DNA of 12,253 bases from an uncultured beta proteobacterium (GTDB taxonomy: Bacteria; Pseudomonadota; Gammaproteobacteria; Burkholderiales; Burkholderiaceae_C). Positions 1 to 6,501 of the stretch are shown here, piece after piece (position 1 is the stretch's first letter; each line of letters starts with the position of its first letter). The stretch is taken from assembly GCA_903834645.1 (NCBI GenBank), contig CAILKA010000330.1:1-12253 (forward strand). Direction: 5' to 3'. A program made the translations under genes and the position numbers. Under the pieces are notes generated by a model. The model saw only the letters and a program-made list of their open reading frames with translations, made no database searches and was not told where the DNA came from.

Positions 1-68
1 AGCGGCAGCGTCTCGTCGAAGATGCGGCCCTTGGACAGGGCCAGGGTCAGGAGGGTGTCGCCGCTCAC
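1..68 (-). CDS. hisG: ATP phosphoribosyltransferase HisG, N-terminal fragment (runs off left edge)
   Basis: Only the first 22 codons are in the window. They begin at a GTG (66-68) and translate to MSGDTLLTLALSKGRIFDET followed by LP. The LALSKGRIF(D/E)ET start is characteristic of HisG, the enzyme that joins ATP and PRPP in the first step of histidine synthesis. The wording resembles the short HisG form that needs HisZ as regulatory subunit, which is usual in betaproteobacteria, but the fragment is too short to prove this. The start lies 7 bp after the murA stop in the same direction, so it is probably co-transcribed with murA. No strong Shine-Dalgarno sequence is visible. The murA-hisG order is common in this group and supports the call. 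Confidence 0.85.
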   Translation of the reverse strand, partial: MSGDTLLTLALSKGRIFDETLP

Positions 69-75
69 CGCGATC

Positions 76-1350
76 TCAACGGATGCGCTCGATGTCGGCC
101 CCGACACCGGCGAGCTTGCGCTCCATGCGGTCGTAGCCCCGGTCGAGGTGGTAGATGCGGTCCACCACCGTCTCGCCCTCGGCCACCAGCCCGGCGATGA
201 CGAGGCTGGCCGAGGCGCGCAGATCGGTGGCCATGACGGTGGCGCCGGAGAGCTTGTCCACGCCCTGCACCACCGCGGTGTGCCCGTCGACCTGGATGCT
301 CGCACCCAGGCGCAGCAGCTCGTTGACGTGCATGAAGCGGTTCTCGAAGATCGTCTCGGACACCCGCGCGGCGCCCTCGGCGATGCAGTTCACGGCCATG
401 AACTGGGCCTGCATGTCGGTGGGGAAGGCCGGGTACTCGCTCGTGCGCAGGCTCACCGCGCGCGGGCGGTGGTCGGCACGCACGCGGATCCAGTCGGGCC
501 CGCTCTCGATCGACACCCCGGCCTCGCGCAGCTTGTCGAGCACGGCGTCCAGGTGCTGGGCTCGTGCGCCGGTCAGCCTCACGTCGCCGCCCGCGGCCGC
601 CACCGCGCACAGGAACGTGCCGGTCTCGATGCGGTCGGCGATCACGCGGTGCGGCTGCCTGGGCGCGTGCAGACGGTCCACGCCCTGGATCCGGATGCGG
701 CTGGTGCCGTGGCCCTCGATGCGCGCACCCATGGCGATCAGGAGTTCGGCCAGATCCGGCACCTCCGGCTCCTGGGCGGCGTTCTCGAGCACCGTCTCGC
801 CTTCGGCCAGGCAGGCGGCCATCAGCAGGTTCTCGGTGCCCGTCACGGTGATCATGTCGGTGGTGATCCGCGCGCCCTTCAGGCGCGTGGTCTTGGCGAT
901 GATGTTGCCGCGCTCCACCGTGATCTGCGCGCCCATGGCCTGCAGGCCCTTGATGTGCTGGTCCACCGGCCGCGAGCCGATCGCACACCCGCCTGGCAGC
1001 GAGACGATGGCCACGCCAAAGCGCGCCAGCAGCGGCCCGAGCACGAGGATCGAGGCGCGCATCGTCTTGACGAGTTCGTAGGGCGCCACGGGGCTGTTCA
1101 CCGGGCCAGCGTCCACGACGAGCCTGCCCGGGCTCGTGCCCGCCGCGTCATCCCACTCGGCCGTCGCACCCATCTGCCGCAGCAGCTTCATCGTCGTGGC
1201 CACGTCCATCAGGCGCGGCACGTTCTCCAGCGTCACCGGCTCGGCGCACAGCAGCGCTGCGCACAGCTCGGGCAGCGCTGCGTTCTTGGCGCCCGCGATG
1301 GGGATCTCGCCGGTCAGGCGGCGGCCGCCGCGGATGAGGAGTTTGTCCAT
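76..1350 (-). CDS. murA: UDP-N-acetylglucosamine 1-carboxyvinyltransferase (MurA)
   Basis: A 424-residue protein of normal MurA length. MurA transfers enolpyruvate from PEP to UDP-GlcNAc in the cytoplasm, the first committed step of peptidoglycan synthesis and the target of fosfomycin. The N-terminus MDKLLIRGG...L.GEIPIAGAKNAALP contains the K-N pair (residues 22-23) of the substrate site. The catalytic loop SLPGGCAIGSRPVDQH carries Cys122, equivalent to E. coli Cys115, so the enzyme should be fosfomycin-sensitive in principle. A FPTDMQAQFMA segment holds the conserved Asp equivalent to E. coli Asp305. I chose the ATG at 1348-1350 because MurA homologues begin M-D-K-L; the open frame continues 21 codons upstream without homology-like sequence. 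The gene lies downstream of bolA and upstream of hisG, all on the minus strand. Confidence 0.98.
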   Translation of the reverse strand: MDKLLIRGGRRLTGEIPIAGAKNAALPELCAALLCAEPVTLENVPRLMDVATTMKLLRQMGATAEWDDAAGTSPGRLVVDAGPVNSPVAPYELVKTMRASILVLGPLLARFGVAIVSLPGGCAIGSRPVDQHIKGLQAMGAQITVERGNIIAKTTRLKGARITTDMITVTGTENLLMAACLAEGETVLENAAQEPEVPDLAELLIAMGARIEGHGTSRIRIQGVDRLHAPRQPHRVIADRIETGTFLCAVAAAGGDVRLTGARAQHLDAVLDKLREAGVSIESGPDWIRVRADHRPRAVSLRTSEYPAFPTDMQAQFMAVNCIAEGAARVSETIFENRFMHVNELLRLGASIQVDGHTAVVQGVDKLSGATVMATDLRASASLVIAGLVAEGETVVDRIYHLDRGYDRMERKLAGVGADIERIR

Positions 1351-1412
1351 GAGGCTGTGCGGGGTGCACAGCGGGCTGGATGTGGCGCCGGCGGGGGCAG
1401 GCGCAACCGCCA

Positions 1413-1432
1413 ACCCGCGGCAGCCCGCGGGT
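1413..1432 (-). other. GC-rich hairpin in the bolA-murA gap
   Basis: A perfect inverted repeat of ACCCGCGG and CCGCGGGT with a 4-nt loop lies 3 bp after the bolA stop, within the 85-bp gap before murA. In the minus-strand transcript it would form an 8-bp, almost all G-C stem. No run of U follows, so it does not look like a standard intrinsic terminator. It could stabilise an mRNA 3' end, act as a partial terminator, or be chance in very GC-rich DNA. The rest of the gap shows no clear promoter. Confidence 0.4.
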
Positions 1433-1435
1433 CGG

Positions 1436-1702
1436 TCAGGGGTGGTGGGGAGCCGCTGCGCCTTGGGCGGCGAACTCGGCAGGGGTGTACGTCTTCATCG
1501 ACAGCGCGTGGATCTGCTCGCGCATTCTATCGCCCAGCGCCGCGTACACACGCTGGTGCCGGCGCACGCGGCTCAGCCCCTCGAACTCGGGCGAGACGAT
1601 GGTGGCGTAGAAGTGGCGACCGTCGCCCTCCACGGCCAGCTGCTCGCAGGGCAGCCCGGCGGCGATATAGGACTCGACTTCGGCAGGGGTGGGTTCTCGC
1701 AT
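1436..1702 (-). CDS. ibaG: BolA family protein (IbaG/YrbA-like)
   Basis: A small protein of 88 residues from the chosen ATG. It carries the BolA-fold pattern VEGDGRHFYATIVSPEF, then VRRHQRVYAALGDRM, then IHALSMKTYTPAEF. The conserved RHQ and IHAL histidines are those that help bind a shared [2Fe-2S] cluster with a monothiol glutaredoxin in characterised BolA/IbaG proteins. Location next to murA is typical of IbaG rather than of BolA itself. An alternative ATG four codons upstream (1714) exists. I prefer 1702 because family members have about ten residues before the conserved V-x-x-Y-I; neither start has a good Shine-Dalgarno. The gene follows the ABC permease and precedes murA, probably in one operon. 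Likely role: iron-sulfur or redox homeostasis in the cytoplasm, inferred from the family. Confidence 0.92.
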   Translation of the reverse strand: MREPTPAEVESYIAAGLPCEQLAVEGDGRHFYATIVSPEFEGLSRVRRHQRVYAALGDRMREQIHALSMKTYTPAEFAAQGAAAPHHP

Positions 1703-1738
1703 GGCGGCTCGCATTATCAGGCGGACCCGCGCCCCGGC

Positions 1739-2515
1739 TCAGGACCGGACCTTGTAGCCGATGCGCAGCAGGTGCAGCGCCAGCCCCGAGACGAATGCGA
1801 AGCTCGCACCCACCACCGCCAGGCTGATCCAGGGCGAGACGTCGCTCACGCCGAAGAAGCCGCGCCGGAAGCCGTCGATCATGTAGAAGAACGGGTTCAG
1901 GTGGCTCACCGCCTGCCAGGCGGCGGGCAGCGAGTGCACCGAGTAGAAGACACCGGACAGGAAAGTCATCGGCATGATGACGAAGTTCTGGAACGCGGCC
2001 ATCTGGTCGAACTTGTCGGCCCACAGGCCGGCAATCAGCCCGAGCGCGGCCAGCATGCCCGCGCCCAGCAGCGCAAAGGCCAGAATCCAGCCCGGCTCGG
2101 CCAGTTGCAGCGGCACGGCCCAGGCCGTGGCCACCAGCACCCCGCCACCCACCACCAGCCCGCGCACCACCGAGGCCCCCACGTAGGCGACGAACCAGGC
2201 CCAGTGGGACAGCGGCGTGACGAGCAGGAAGACGAGGTTGCCCGTGATCTTGCTTTGCACGAGGGAGGAGCTCGTGTTGGCAAACGAGTTCTGCAGCACT
2301 CCCATCATCACGAGGCCGGGGATGAGAAAGCTCGTGTAGCCCACGCCCGGGAAGACCTGCACGTGGTCCTCCAGCACGTGGCCGAAGATCAGCAGGTACA
2401 GCAGCGAAGTCATCACCGGTGCGGCCACCGTCTGGAAGGCCACCTTCCAGAAACGCAGCAGCTCCTTGCGAAACAGGGGCGCCGCCCCGGCGAAGCGGTC
2501 GAGCAGGGTGCTCAT
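1739..2515 (-). CDS. yadH: ABC-2 type transporter permease, YadH-like
   Basis: A 258-residue integral membrane protein, the expected length for YadH. It has a soluble N-terminal stretch rich in basic residues (FRKELLRFWK), then about six hydrophobic segments, around residues 25-45, 60-80, 105-135, 140-165, 170-195 and 228-250. The conserved ABC-2 region reads MPMTFLSGVFYSVHSLPAAWQ, followed by LNPFFYMIDGFRRGFFG, which is strongly diagnostic of this permease family. It overlaps the upstream ATPase gene by 4 bp (ATGA), so the two are translationally coupled and should form one exporter. The substrate cannot be read from sequence; related systems are annotated as multidrug or polysaccharide/lipid exporters. 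Its position upstream of bolA and murA suggests an envelope role, but that is inference. Confidence 0.93.
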   Translation of the reverse strand: MSTLLDRFAGAAPLFRKELLRFWKVAFQTVAAPVMTSLLYLLIFGHVLEDHVQVFPGVGYTSFLIPGLVMMGVLQNSFANTSSSLVQSKITGNLVFLLVTPLSHWAWFVAYVGASVVRGLVVGGGVLVATAWAVPLQLAEPGWILAFALLGAGMLAALGLIAGLWADKFDQMAAFQNFVIMPMTFLSGVFYSVHSLPAAWQAVSHLNPFFYMIDGFRRGFFGVSDVSPWISLAVVGASFAFVSGLALHLLRIGYKVRS

Positions 2516-3426
2516 GCGTGTGACCTCGCCCCGCTCATGATCTCGACGAACACATCCTCCAGGTCGGCGCGGCCGATCTCGAGATCTTCCACGCGCACGC
2601 CAGCTTCACGCAGCGCCGCCAGCAGCGTCTCCACCTCGGCCGCGTCGTGGGCCTGCAGCTGCGCGATGCGGCCCGTCACGCGCGCGCGGGCGGCGAGCGG
2701 CGCAGGCAGCGCATCGTCGGTCTTGAAACGCAGCATCGTGCTGGCCGTGCCCGCCAGCAGTGCACTCGTGCGGTCCAGCGCCACCACCCGCCCCTGCTTG
2801 AGCATCGCGATGCGCCCGCACAGGGCCTCGGCCTCCTCCAGGTAGTGGGTCGTCAGCAGTACCGTGTGGCCGGCGCGGTTCAGGCGCGAGATGAACTTCC
2901 ACAGTGTCTGGCGCAGTTCCACGTCCACGCCGGCCGTGGGCTCGTCGAGCACGATCACGGGCGGGCGGTGCACGAGGGCCTGGGCCACGAGCACGCGCCG
3001 CTTCATGCCACCGGAGAGCTGGCGCATGTTGGACTGCGCCTTGTCGGCCAGGCCCAGTTCGGTGAGCAGCTCGTCGATCCAGTCGTCGTTGCGGCGCACG
3101 CCGAAGTAGCCACTCTGGATGCGCAGCGTCTTGCGCACGTTGAAGAAGGGGTCGAAGACGAGTTCCTGCGGCACGATCCCGAGCGCACGACGCGCTGCCG
3201 CGTAGTCGTCCACGACGTCGTGGCCCATGACCCGTACGCGCCCCTGGCTAGCCCGGGACAGGCCGGCCAGGATGCTGATGAGGGTCGTCTTGCCCGCGCC
3301 GTTGGGGCCGAGCAGGCCGAAGAACTCGCCCGGCTCGATGTCGAAGGTCACGCCGTCGAGCGCCCGCAGGCTCCCGCGCGCACCCTGGAACGTCTTGCCG
3401 ACCTGCTGGAACTCCACTGCGCGCAT
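2512..3426 (-). CDS. yadG: ABC transporter ATP-binding protein, YadG-like
   Basis: A 304-residue ATPase close to the usual YadG length. Visible motifs are Walker A GPNGAGKTT (residues 40-48), Q-loop PQE (86-88), signature LSGGMKRR (137-144), Walker B VIVLDEPTAG (157-166) and the H-loop TTHYLEEAE (His194). The C-terminal third is a regulatory extension ending DLEDVFVEIMSG, typical of ABC-2 exporter ATPases. I chose the ATG at 3424-3426, where MRAVEFQQVGKTF begins the ABC domain; the longer open frame runs through the divergent tetR gene and is an artefact. No Shine-Dalgarno precedes this start, and a TACAAT hexamer lies only 9 bp upstream of it, suggesting a nearly leaderless mRNA. It pairs with the overlapping YadH-like permease. 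Control by the divergent TetR protein is likely from the arrangement but not shown. Confidence 0.95.
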   Translation of the reverse strand: MRAVEFQQVGKTFQGARGSLRALDGVTFDIEPGEFFGLLGPNGAGKTTLISILAGLSRASQGRVRVMGHDVVDDYAAARRALGIVPQELVFDPFFNVRKTLRIQSGYFGVRRNDDWIDELLTELGLADKAQSNMRQLSGGMKRRVLVAQALVHRPPVIVLDEPTAGVDVELRQTLWKFISRLNRAGHTVLLTTHYLEEAEALCGRIAMLKQGRVVALDRTSALLAGTASTMLRFKTDDALPAPLAARARVTGRIAQLQAHDAAEVETLLAALREAGVRVEDLEIGRADLEDVFVEIMSGARSHA

Positions 3427-3434
3427 GGCCCGGG

Positions 3435-3440
3435 ATTGTA
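3435..3440 (-). promoter_or_regulatory. candidate -10 box for the ABC operon
   Basis: On the minus strand this hexamer reads TACAAT, a 5/6 match to the sigma-70 -10 consensus. It would place transcription start about 2-4 nt before the ABC ATPase start codon. No good -35 hexamer is found 17 bp upstream; that position falls inside the palindrome at 3447-3463. This is a pattern match only. Confidence 0.35.
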
Positions 3441-3446
3441 GGCACG

Positions 3447-3463
3447 CGGGCCGGACCGGCCCG
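3447..3463. promoter_or_regulatory. palindromic candidate operator for the TetR regulator
   Basis: A perfect inverted repeat, CGGGCCGG and CCGGCCCG around a single central A, lies in the roughly 55-bp divergent intergenic region between the ABC ATPase gene and the tetR gene. Outside it, GGCAC (3441-3445) and GTGCC (3464-3468) form a second matching pair offset by one base. The size, symmetry and position between divergent start codons fit an autoregulatory TetR operator controlling both directions. High local GC makes chance dyads more likely, so the assignment rests on position as much as on sequence. Confidence 0.5.
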
Positions 3464-3481
3464 GTGCCAGAATCCGCGGTG

Positions 3482-4171
3482 ATGGGGCAGAGAAAGCAGC
3501 CGCGCCGAACAGCCGAGAGGATCCTCGAGGCCACGCTCGCCCTGTACAACCGCTTTGGCGAGCCCAACGTCAGCACGACGCTGATCGCCGCCGAGCTGGG
3601 CATCAGCCCGGGCAACCTGTACTACCACTACCCCGCCAAGGACGAGCTGCTCAACGCGCTGTTCGACCGCTATGCAAAGGCGCTGGAGGAGTTGCTCGAG
3701 GCCGCTGGCGCCGCGCGCGACATCGAGGATGCGTGGCTCTTCTTCCAGATGCTCTTCGAGCTCATCTGGAGCTACCGTTTCCTGTACCGCGACCTCAACG
3801 ACCTGCTGTCGCGCAACCGGCGCCTGGAGACGCGCGTGCAGCGCATGCTGACGCGCATGAACGCGGCGCTGCGCGAGATGCTGCAGGCCCTCGGGCGCGC
3901 CGGCGTGCTGCACATGGCCGACGAGCAGCTCGAGCCCGTATCCACCTCCATGGTCGTCGTGCTCAGCTACTGGCTGAGCTACGAGTACGTGCGCGACCCG
4001 CGCCACGCACTGGAGCCGGCGCGGGCGGGCCAGGCGCTGGCCCGCGGCGCCTGGCATACCCTGAACCTGCTGGTGCCCTGGCTCGAGCCGGGCTCGCGCG
4101 CGCACCTGCACACCCTTGCGCAGGCCTACGCCCGCACCGCCCACACCGCCCACACCCTGCCCACCCCCTGA
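3482..4171 (+). CDS. TetR/AcrR family transcriptional regulator
   Basis: A 229-residue protein. The N-terminal DNA-binding domain is clear: RILEATLALYNRFGEPNVST, then the helix-turn-helix IAAELGISPGNLYYHYPAKDELL (about residues 30-55), a classic TetR recognition helix ending Y-Y-H-Y/F-x-x-K-x-x-L. The remainder is an alpha-helical ligand/dimerisation domain whose ligand is not predictable. Residues near the C-terminus are low complexity (TAHTAHTLPTP), encoded by a 9-bp tandem repeat. I chose the ATG at 3482; a GTG immediately before it (3479) is also possible. No Shine-Dalgarno is visible and a CAGAAT hexamer (3468-3473) sits just upstream, so a near-leaderless transcript is plausible. It diverges from the ABC operon across a palindrome and is followed 10 bp later by the TPR-like gene, which is probably co-transcribed. 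Confidence 0.93.
   Translation: MGQRKQPRRTAERILEATLALYNRFGEPNVSTTLIAAELGISPGNLYYHYPAKDELLNALFDRYAKALEELLEAAGAARDIEDAWLFFQMLFELIWSYRFLYRDLNDLLSRNRRLETRVQRMLTRMNAALREMLQALGRAGVLHMADEQLEPVSTSMVVVLSYWLSYEYVRDPRHALEPARAGQALARGAWHTLNLLVPWLEPGSRAHLHTLAQAYARTAHTAHTLPTP
4135..4152 (+). repeat. 9-bp tandem repeat at the tetR 3' end
   Basis: Two perfect copies of CACCGCCCA are followed by a degenerate third copy. They encode the repeated TAH tripeptide in the low-complexity tail of the TetR protein. The nine-base unit keeps the reading frame, so copy-number change would only lengthen or shorten the tail. Confidence 0.6.
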
Positions 4172-4181
4172 GGAGACCCAG

Positions 4182-4955
4182 ATGGCCAAGTGGACCGCCT
4201 TCCCCTACGACCCCGCCGAGTACCGCCACGAGGCACCGGCCCTGAAGAAGCACTGGGCCCGGCTGCACGCCGGCGACGCGGAACCGCTGCCCAAGGATGA
4301 CAAGGTGCTGGCAGCCTGGGCGCTCTTTCACGCGGGAGACTTCCAGAAGGCCTTCGACGCCGGCATGAAGGCCGGGGGCGCGGGCCTGACGGTGGCCAAC
4401 AAGGCACAGTGCATCTACGCCAACTACCTCGAGAAGAGCGAGAAGACCAAGCTCGAGATGTTCATCGAGGCGGCCGAGCGCGCTGCCGCGCAGCAGCAGG
4501 CTGAGCCGAAGAACCCGAACGCCTGGTACTGGCAGGCCTACGCGCTGGGCCGCTACGGACAGGGCATCAGCGTGGCCAAGGCGCTCACGCAGGGGCTGGG
4601 CGTGAAGGTGAAGGCGGCACTCGAGACGACGATCAAGCTCGCCCCCAAGCACGCTGACGCGCACATCGCACTGGGCTCCTTCCATGCCGAGGTGATCGAC
4701 AAGGTCGGCAAGCTGCTCGGACGCACGCAGGGGGCGGACGCCGCCACGGGCCTGAAGATGTACGAGCGTGCGCTTGCCCTCAACCCGACGAGTGCCATCG
4801 CCAGGGTGGAGTACGCCAACGGCCTGGTGATGCTCGAGGGAGACAAGCGCATGAAGCAGGCCGAGCAGCTCTATGCCGACGCGGCCGCCTGCGAGCCGAT
4901 GGACGCAATGGAACGGCTGGACGTCGAAATGGCCCGCGCCGAGCTGGAGGACTGA
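4182..4955 (+). CDS. TPR-like repeat protein of unknown function
   Basis: A 257-residue, probably cytoplasmic protein with no signal peptide or membrane segment. It is helical and shows tetratricopeptide-like units. These include VLAAWALFHAGDFQKAFDAG (about residues 44-63), ALETTIKLAPKHADAHIALG, YERALALNPTSAIARVEYANG, and a final A-E-Q-L-Y-A-D-A-A-A-C-E-P unit. The alanine/leucine spacing and the K-L-A-P / A-L-N-P turns are typical of TPR helices. TPR proteins usually mediate protein-protein contacts; no partner can be named. The start is well supported: AGGAG at 4171-4175 sits 6 bp before the ATG and overlaps the tetR stop codon, so the gene is likely co-transcribed with, and perhaps coupled to, tetR. 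It converges with the WS/DGAT gene 23 bp away. Confidence 0.85.
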   Translation: MAKWTAFPYDPAEYRHEAPALKKHWARLHAGDAEPLPKDDKVLAAWALFHAGDFQKAFDAGMKAGGAGLTVANKAQCIYANYLEKSEKTKLEMFIEAAERAAAQQQAEPKNPNAWYWQAYALGRYGQGISVAKALTQGLGVKVKAALETTIKLAPKHADAHIALGSFHAEVIDKVGKLLGRTQGADAATGLKMYERALALNPTSAIARVEYANGLVMLEGDKRMKQAEQLYADAAACEPMDAMERLDVEMARAELED

Positions 4956-4972
4956 GCTGGAGTACCGGGCGC

Positions 4973-4986
4973 GGCCCCTCAGGGCC
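4973..4986. terminator. weak hairpin at the convergent TPR / WS-DGAT junction
   Basis: GGCCC and GGGCC form a 5-bp stem around the loop CTCA. The loop contains the complement of the WS/DGAT stop codon (4979-4981). It lies just downstream of the TPR gene stop. There is no T-run on either strand, so any role as a bidirectional terminator is tentative. Confidence 0.2.
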
Positions 4987-6427
4987 CGTCGTCCTGCCCC
5001 GCCCAGGGCAGCATCATCGTGGCCAGCAGCAGCGCCTCGAACTGAGGCTCGAACTGCGCGATCAGCGCCTGCGGGTCCGGGCAGCGGGCGGTGTCGGCAA
5101 CGATCCCGAACTGCACCCCGCCCGCGTAAGACAGGATCGACACCCCCAGGCCGATGTTGCCCGAGGCGGGCACCCAGAACATCGTCTGGCGCAGCGTCGA
5201 GCCGCAGAACTGCAGCGGCCTGCCCGGCCCGGGCACGTTGGTCATCACCGCAGTGGCCTTGCGCGAGAAGGTCTCCAGGAGCGCGTCCTGTGCACCCTTG
5301 ACGAGCACACCGGCCAGCGCGAGCACGCCGAAAGCCAGCAGCGGCTGGTAGCTGCCCTTGAGCGCAGACATGCGCTGGCGCACTTCGTAGACGCGCTCGA
5401 TCGGGTTGGCGATGCCCACGGGCAGCACGAGCGGCGCCAGGCCGAAGCGGTTTCCCAGTTCGTGGGCCTGCTCCAGCGGCCGCAGGTTCACCGGCACCAT
5501 CGCACGGATCTCCTGACCGGCTGGGTCGTCGCCACGAGCCCGCAGGTACTCGCCCACCGCACCGGCCACGCAGGCGAGCAGCACGTCGTTGACGGAGCAG
5601 TTCAGCCCCTTGCCGATCGTCTTCACGTCGGCCAAGGCCATCGGCTCGCTCCAGGCCACGACCTTGCGCCCGGAGAGCCCGCCCTTGAGCCGGGTAGGCG
5701 AGTCGTCGGGCATCAGCAGGATCGAGGCGGCATCGCTCACCAGTTGCGCCCCTGCCCGTGCGAGATCGACCGTTCCGCCCAGCGGGCCACCGGGGCTGGC
5801 CATCAGGTCGAGCGAGCGCGAGGCGCCACCGCCGGCCAGGCCGATCGCCTTGACCGTGAGGTCGCCCAGCGGACGGATCAGCAGGTCGGCAAGCCAGTCG
5901 GCCTCCGGGCCGGCCTGCGCCTCGGCTGCCCTCGACGCCCGGCGCGGCCGTTCGGGCGGCGCCGCGCCGCCATCAGTGATGCCCATCATCACCGAGATCA
6001 GCGAAATGCCGTCGCCGATGCAGTGGTGCAGCCGGGCGACGAGTGCGCTGCCGCCCTCGTAGCGCTCGACCAGGTGGAACTGCCACAGCGGGTGGCGCGC
6101 ATCCAGGGGCGTGGAGGCGAGCTCGCCGCACAGCGCCTTGAGGGCATCACGCTCGCCCAGGCCACGCCGGCGCACCAGCCGGGCCGGCACCACATGGCGG
6201 GTGAGGTCGAAGTGCTCGTCCTCGACCCACTGCGCGCCCAGCGCGTCTTGTTGCACGCGCTGGCGGAAGCGCTCGTAGCGCAGCAGCCGCTCGCCGACGC
6301 ACGCGCGCAGCGCCTCCAGCGTGACCGCCGGCTGCAGCAGCCACACGCCCACGATCATCATCAGGTTGACGTCGCTGTCCATGCGCAGCCACGCGGTGTC
6401 GACGCGGGACATTCGGGTGGCGGTCAT
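4979..6427 (-). CDS. wax ester synthase / diacylglycerol O-acyltransferase (WS/DGAT family)
   Basis: About 482 residues from the chosen ATG, the normal length of bacterial WS/DGAT enzymes, which transfer acyl groups from acyl-CoA to fatty alcohols or diacylglycerol to make wax esters or triacylglycerol. The N-terminus MSRVDTAWLRMD is the usual family opening. PLDARHPLW (residues 107-115) precedes the active-site motif HHCIGDG (134-140), an exact HHxxxDG with the second His as the expected base. NDVLLACVAGAV and TNVPGPGRPLQFCG match the conserved C-terminal motifs. Starts at 6451, 6427 and 6412 are in frame; I favour 6427, which has a weak AGGA upstream. The gene diverges from the acyl-CoA-binding protein gene, which could supply its substrate. 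Actual product (wax, TAG or neither) cannot be told; many paralogues are weakly active. Confidence 0.93.
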   Translation of the reverse strand: MTATRMSRVDTAWLRMDSDVNLMMIVGVWLLQPAVTLEALRACVGERLLRYERFRQRVQQDALGAQWVEDEHFDLTRHVVPARLVRRRGLGERDALKALCGELASTPLDARHPLWQFHLVERYEGGSALVARLHHCIGDGISLISVMMGITDGGAAPPERPRRASRAAEAQAGPEADWLADLLIRPLGDLTVKAIGLAGGGASRSLDLMASPGGPLGGTVDLARAGAQLVSDAASILLMPDDSPTRLKGGLSGRKVVAWSEPMALADVKTIGKGLNCSVNDVLLACVAGAVGEYLRARGDDPAGQEIRAMVPVNLRPLEQAHELGNRFGLAPLVLPVGIANPIERVYEVRQRMSALKGSYQPLLAFGVLALAGVLVKGAQDALLETFSRKATAVMTNVPGPGRPLQFCGSTLRQTMFWVPASGNIGLGVSILSYAGGVQFGIVADTARCPDPQALIAQFEPQFEALLLATMMLPWAGQDDGP

Positions 6428-6471
6428 CGGGCTCGGCGTCCTGGGGCACATCGGGTGGAAGGGTGACGGGC

Positions 6472-6500
6472 ACGATGCTGGGTAACATCACAGGCGTCAA
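6472..6500 (-). promoter_or_regulatory. candidate sigma-70 promoter for the WS/DGAT gene
   Basis: On the minus strand a TTGACG (5/6 match to -35) is followed after 17 bp by CATCGT (3/6 match to -10). It would start transcription near 6465, upstream of both the 6451 and 6427 start codons. The weak -10 makes this a tentative call. Confidence 0.3.
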
Positions 6501-6501
6501 C

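Noticed and set aside
22..1827. 601-residue open frame on the plus strand across murA and bolA
   Set aside because: It is antisense to murA, bolA and part of the permease, has a composition rich in His, Arg, Gly and Ala, shows no recognisable domain, and is the usual shadow of GC-rich codon bias.
3248..4189. 313-residue minus-strand frame opposite tetR
   Set aside because: It covers the tetR helix-turn-helix gene in antisense and reads into the ABC gene in the wrong frame; no domain is visible.
4941..4962. 9-bp direct repeat GAGCTGGAG around the TPR gene stop codon
   Set aside because: Only two copies 13 bp apart, one inside the coding sequence; no insertion or target-duplication structure is associated, so it is likely chance or a small duplication.
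5462..6466. 334-residue plus-strand frame inside the WS/DGAT region
   Set aside because: It is antisense to WS/DGAT, whose HHxxxDG and other motifs are unmistakable; the opposite frame is compositional noise.
6461..6491. Possible plus-strand promoter for the ACBP gene (GTGACG with TAACAT)
   Set aside because: The spacing between the hexamers is about 14 bp and both are weak matches, so it was not listed as a feature.
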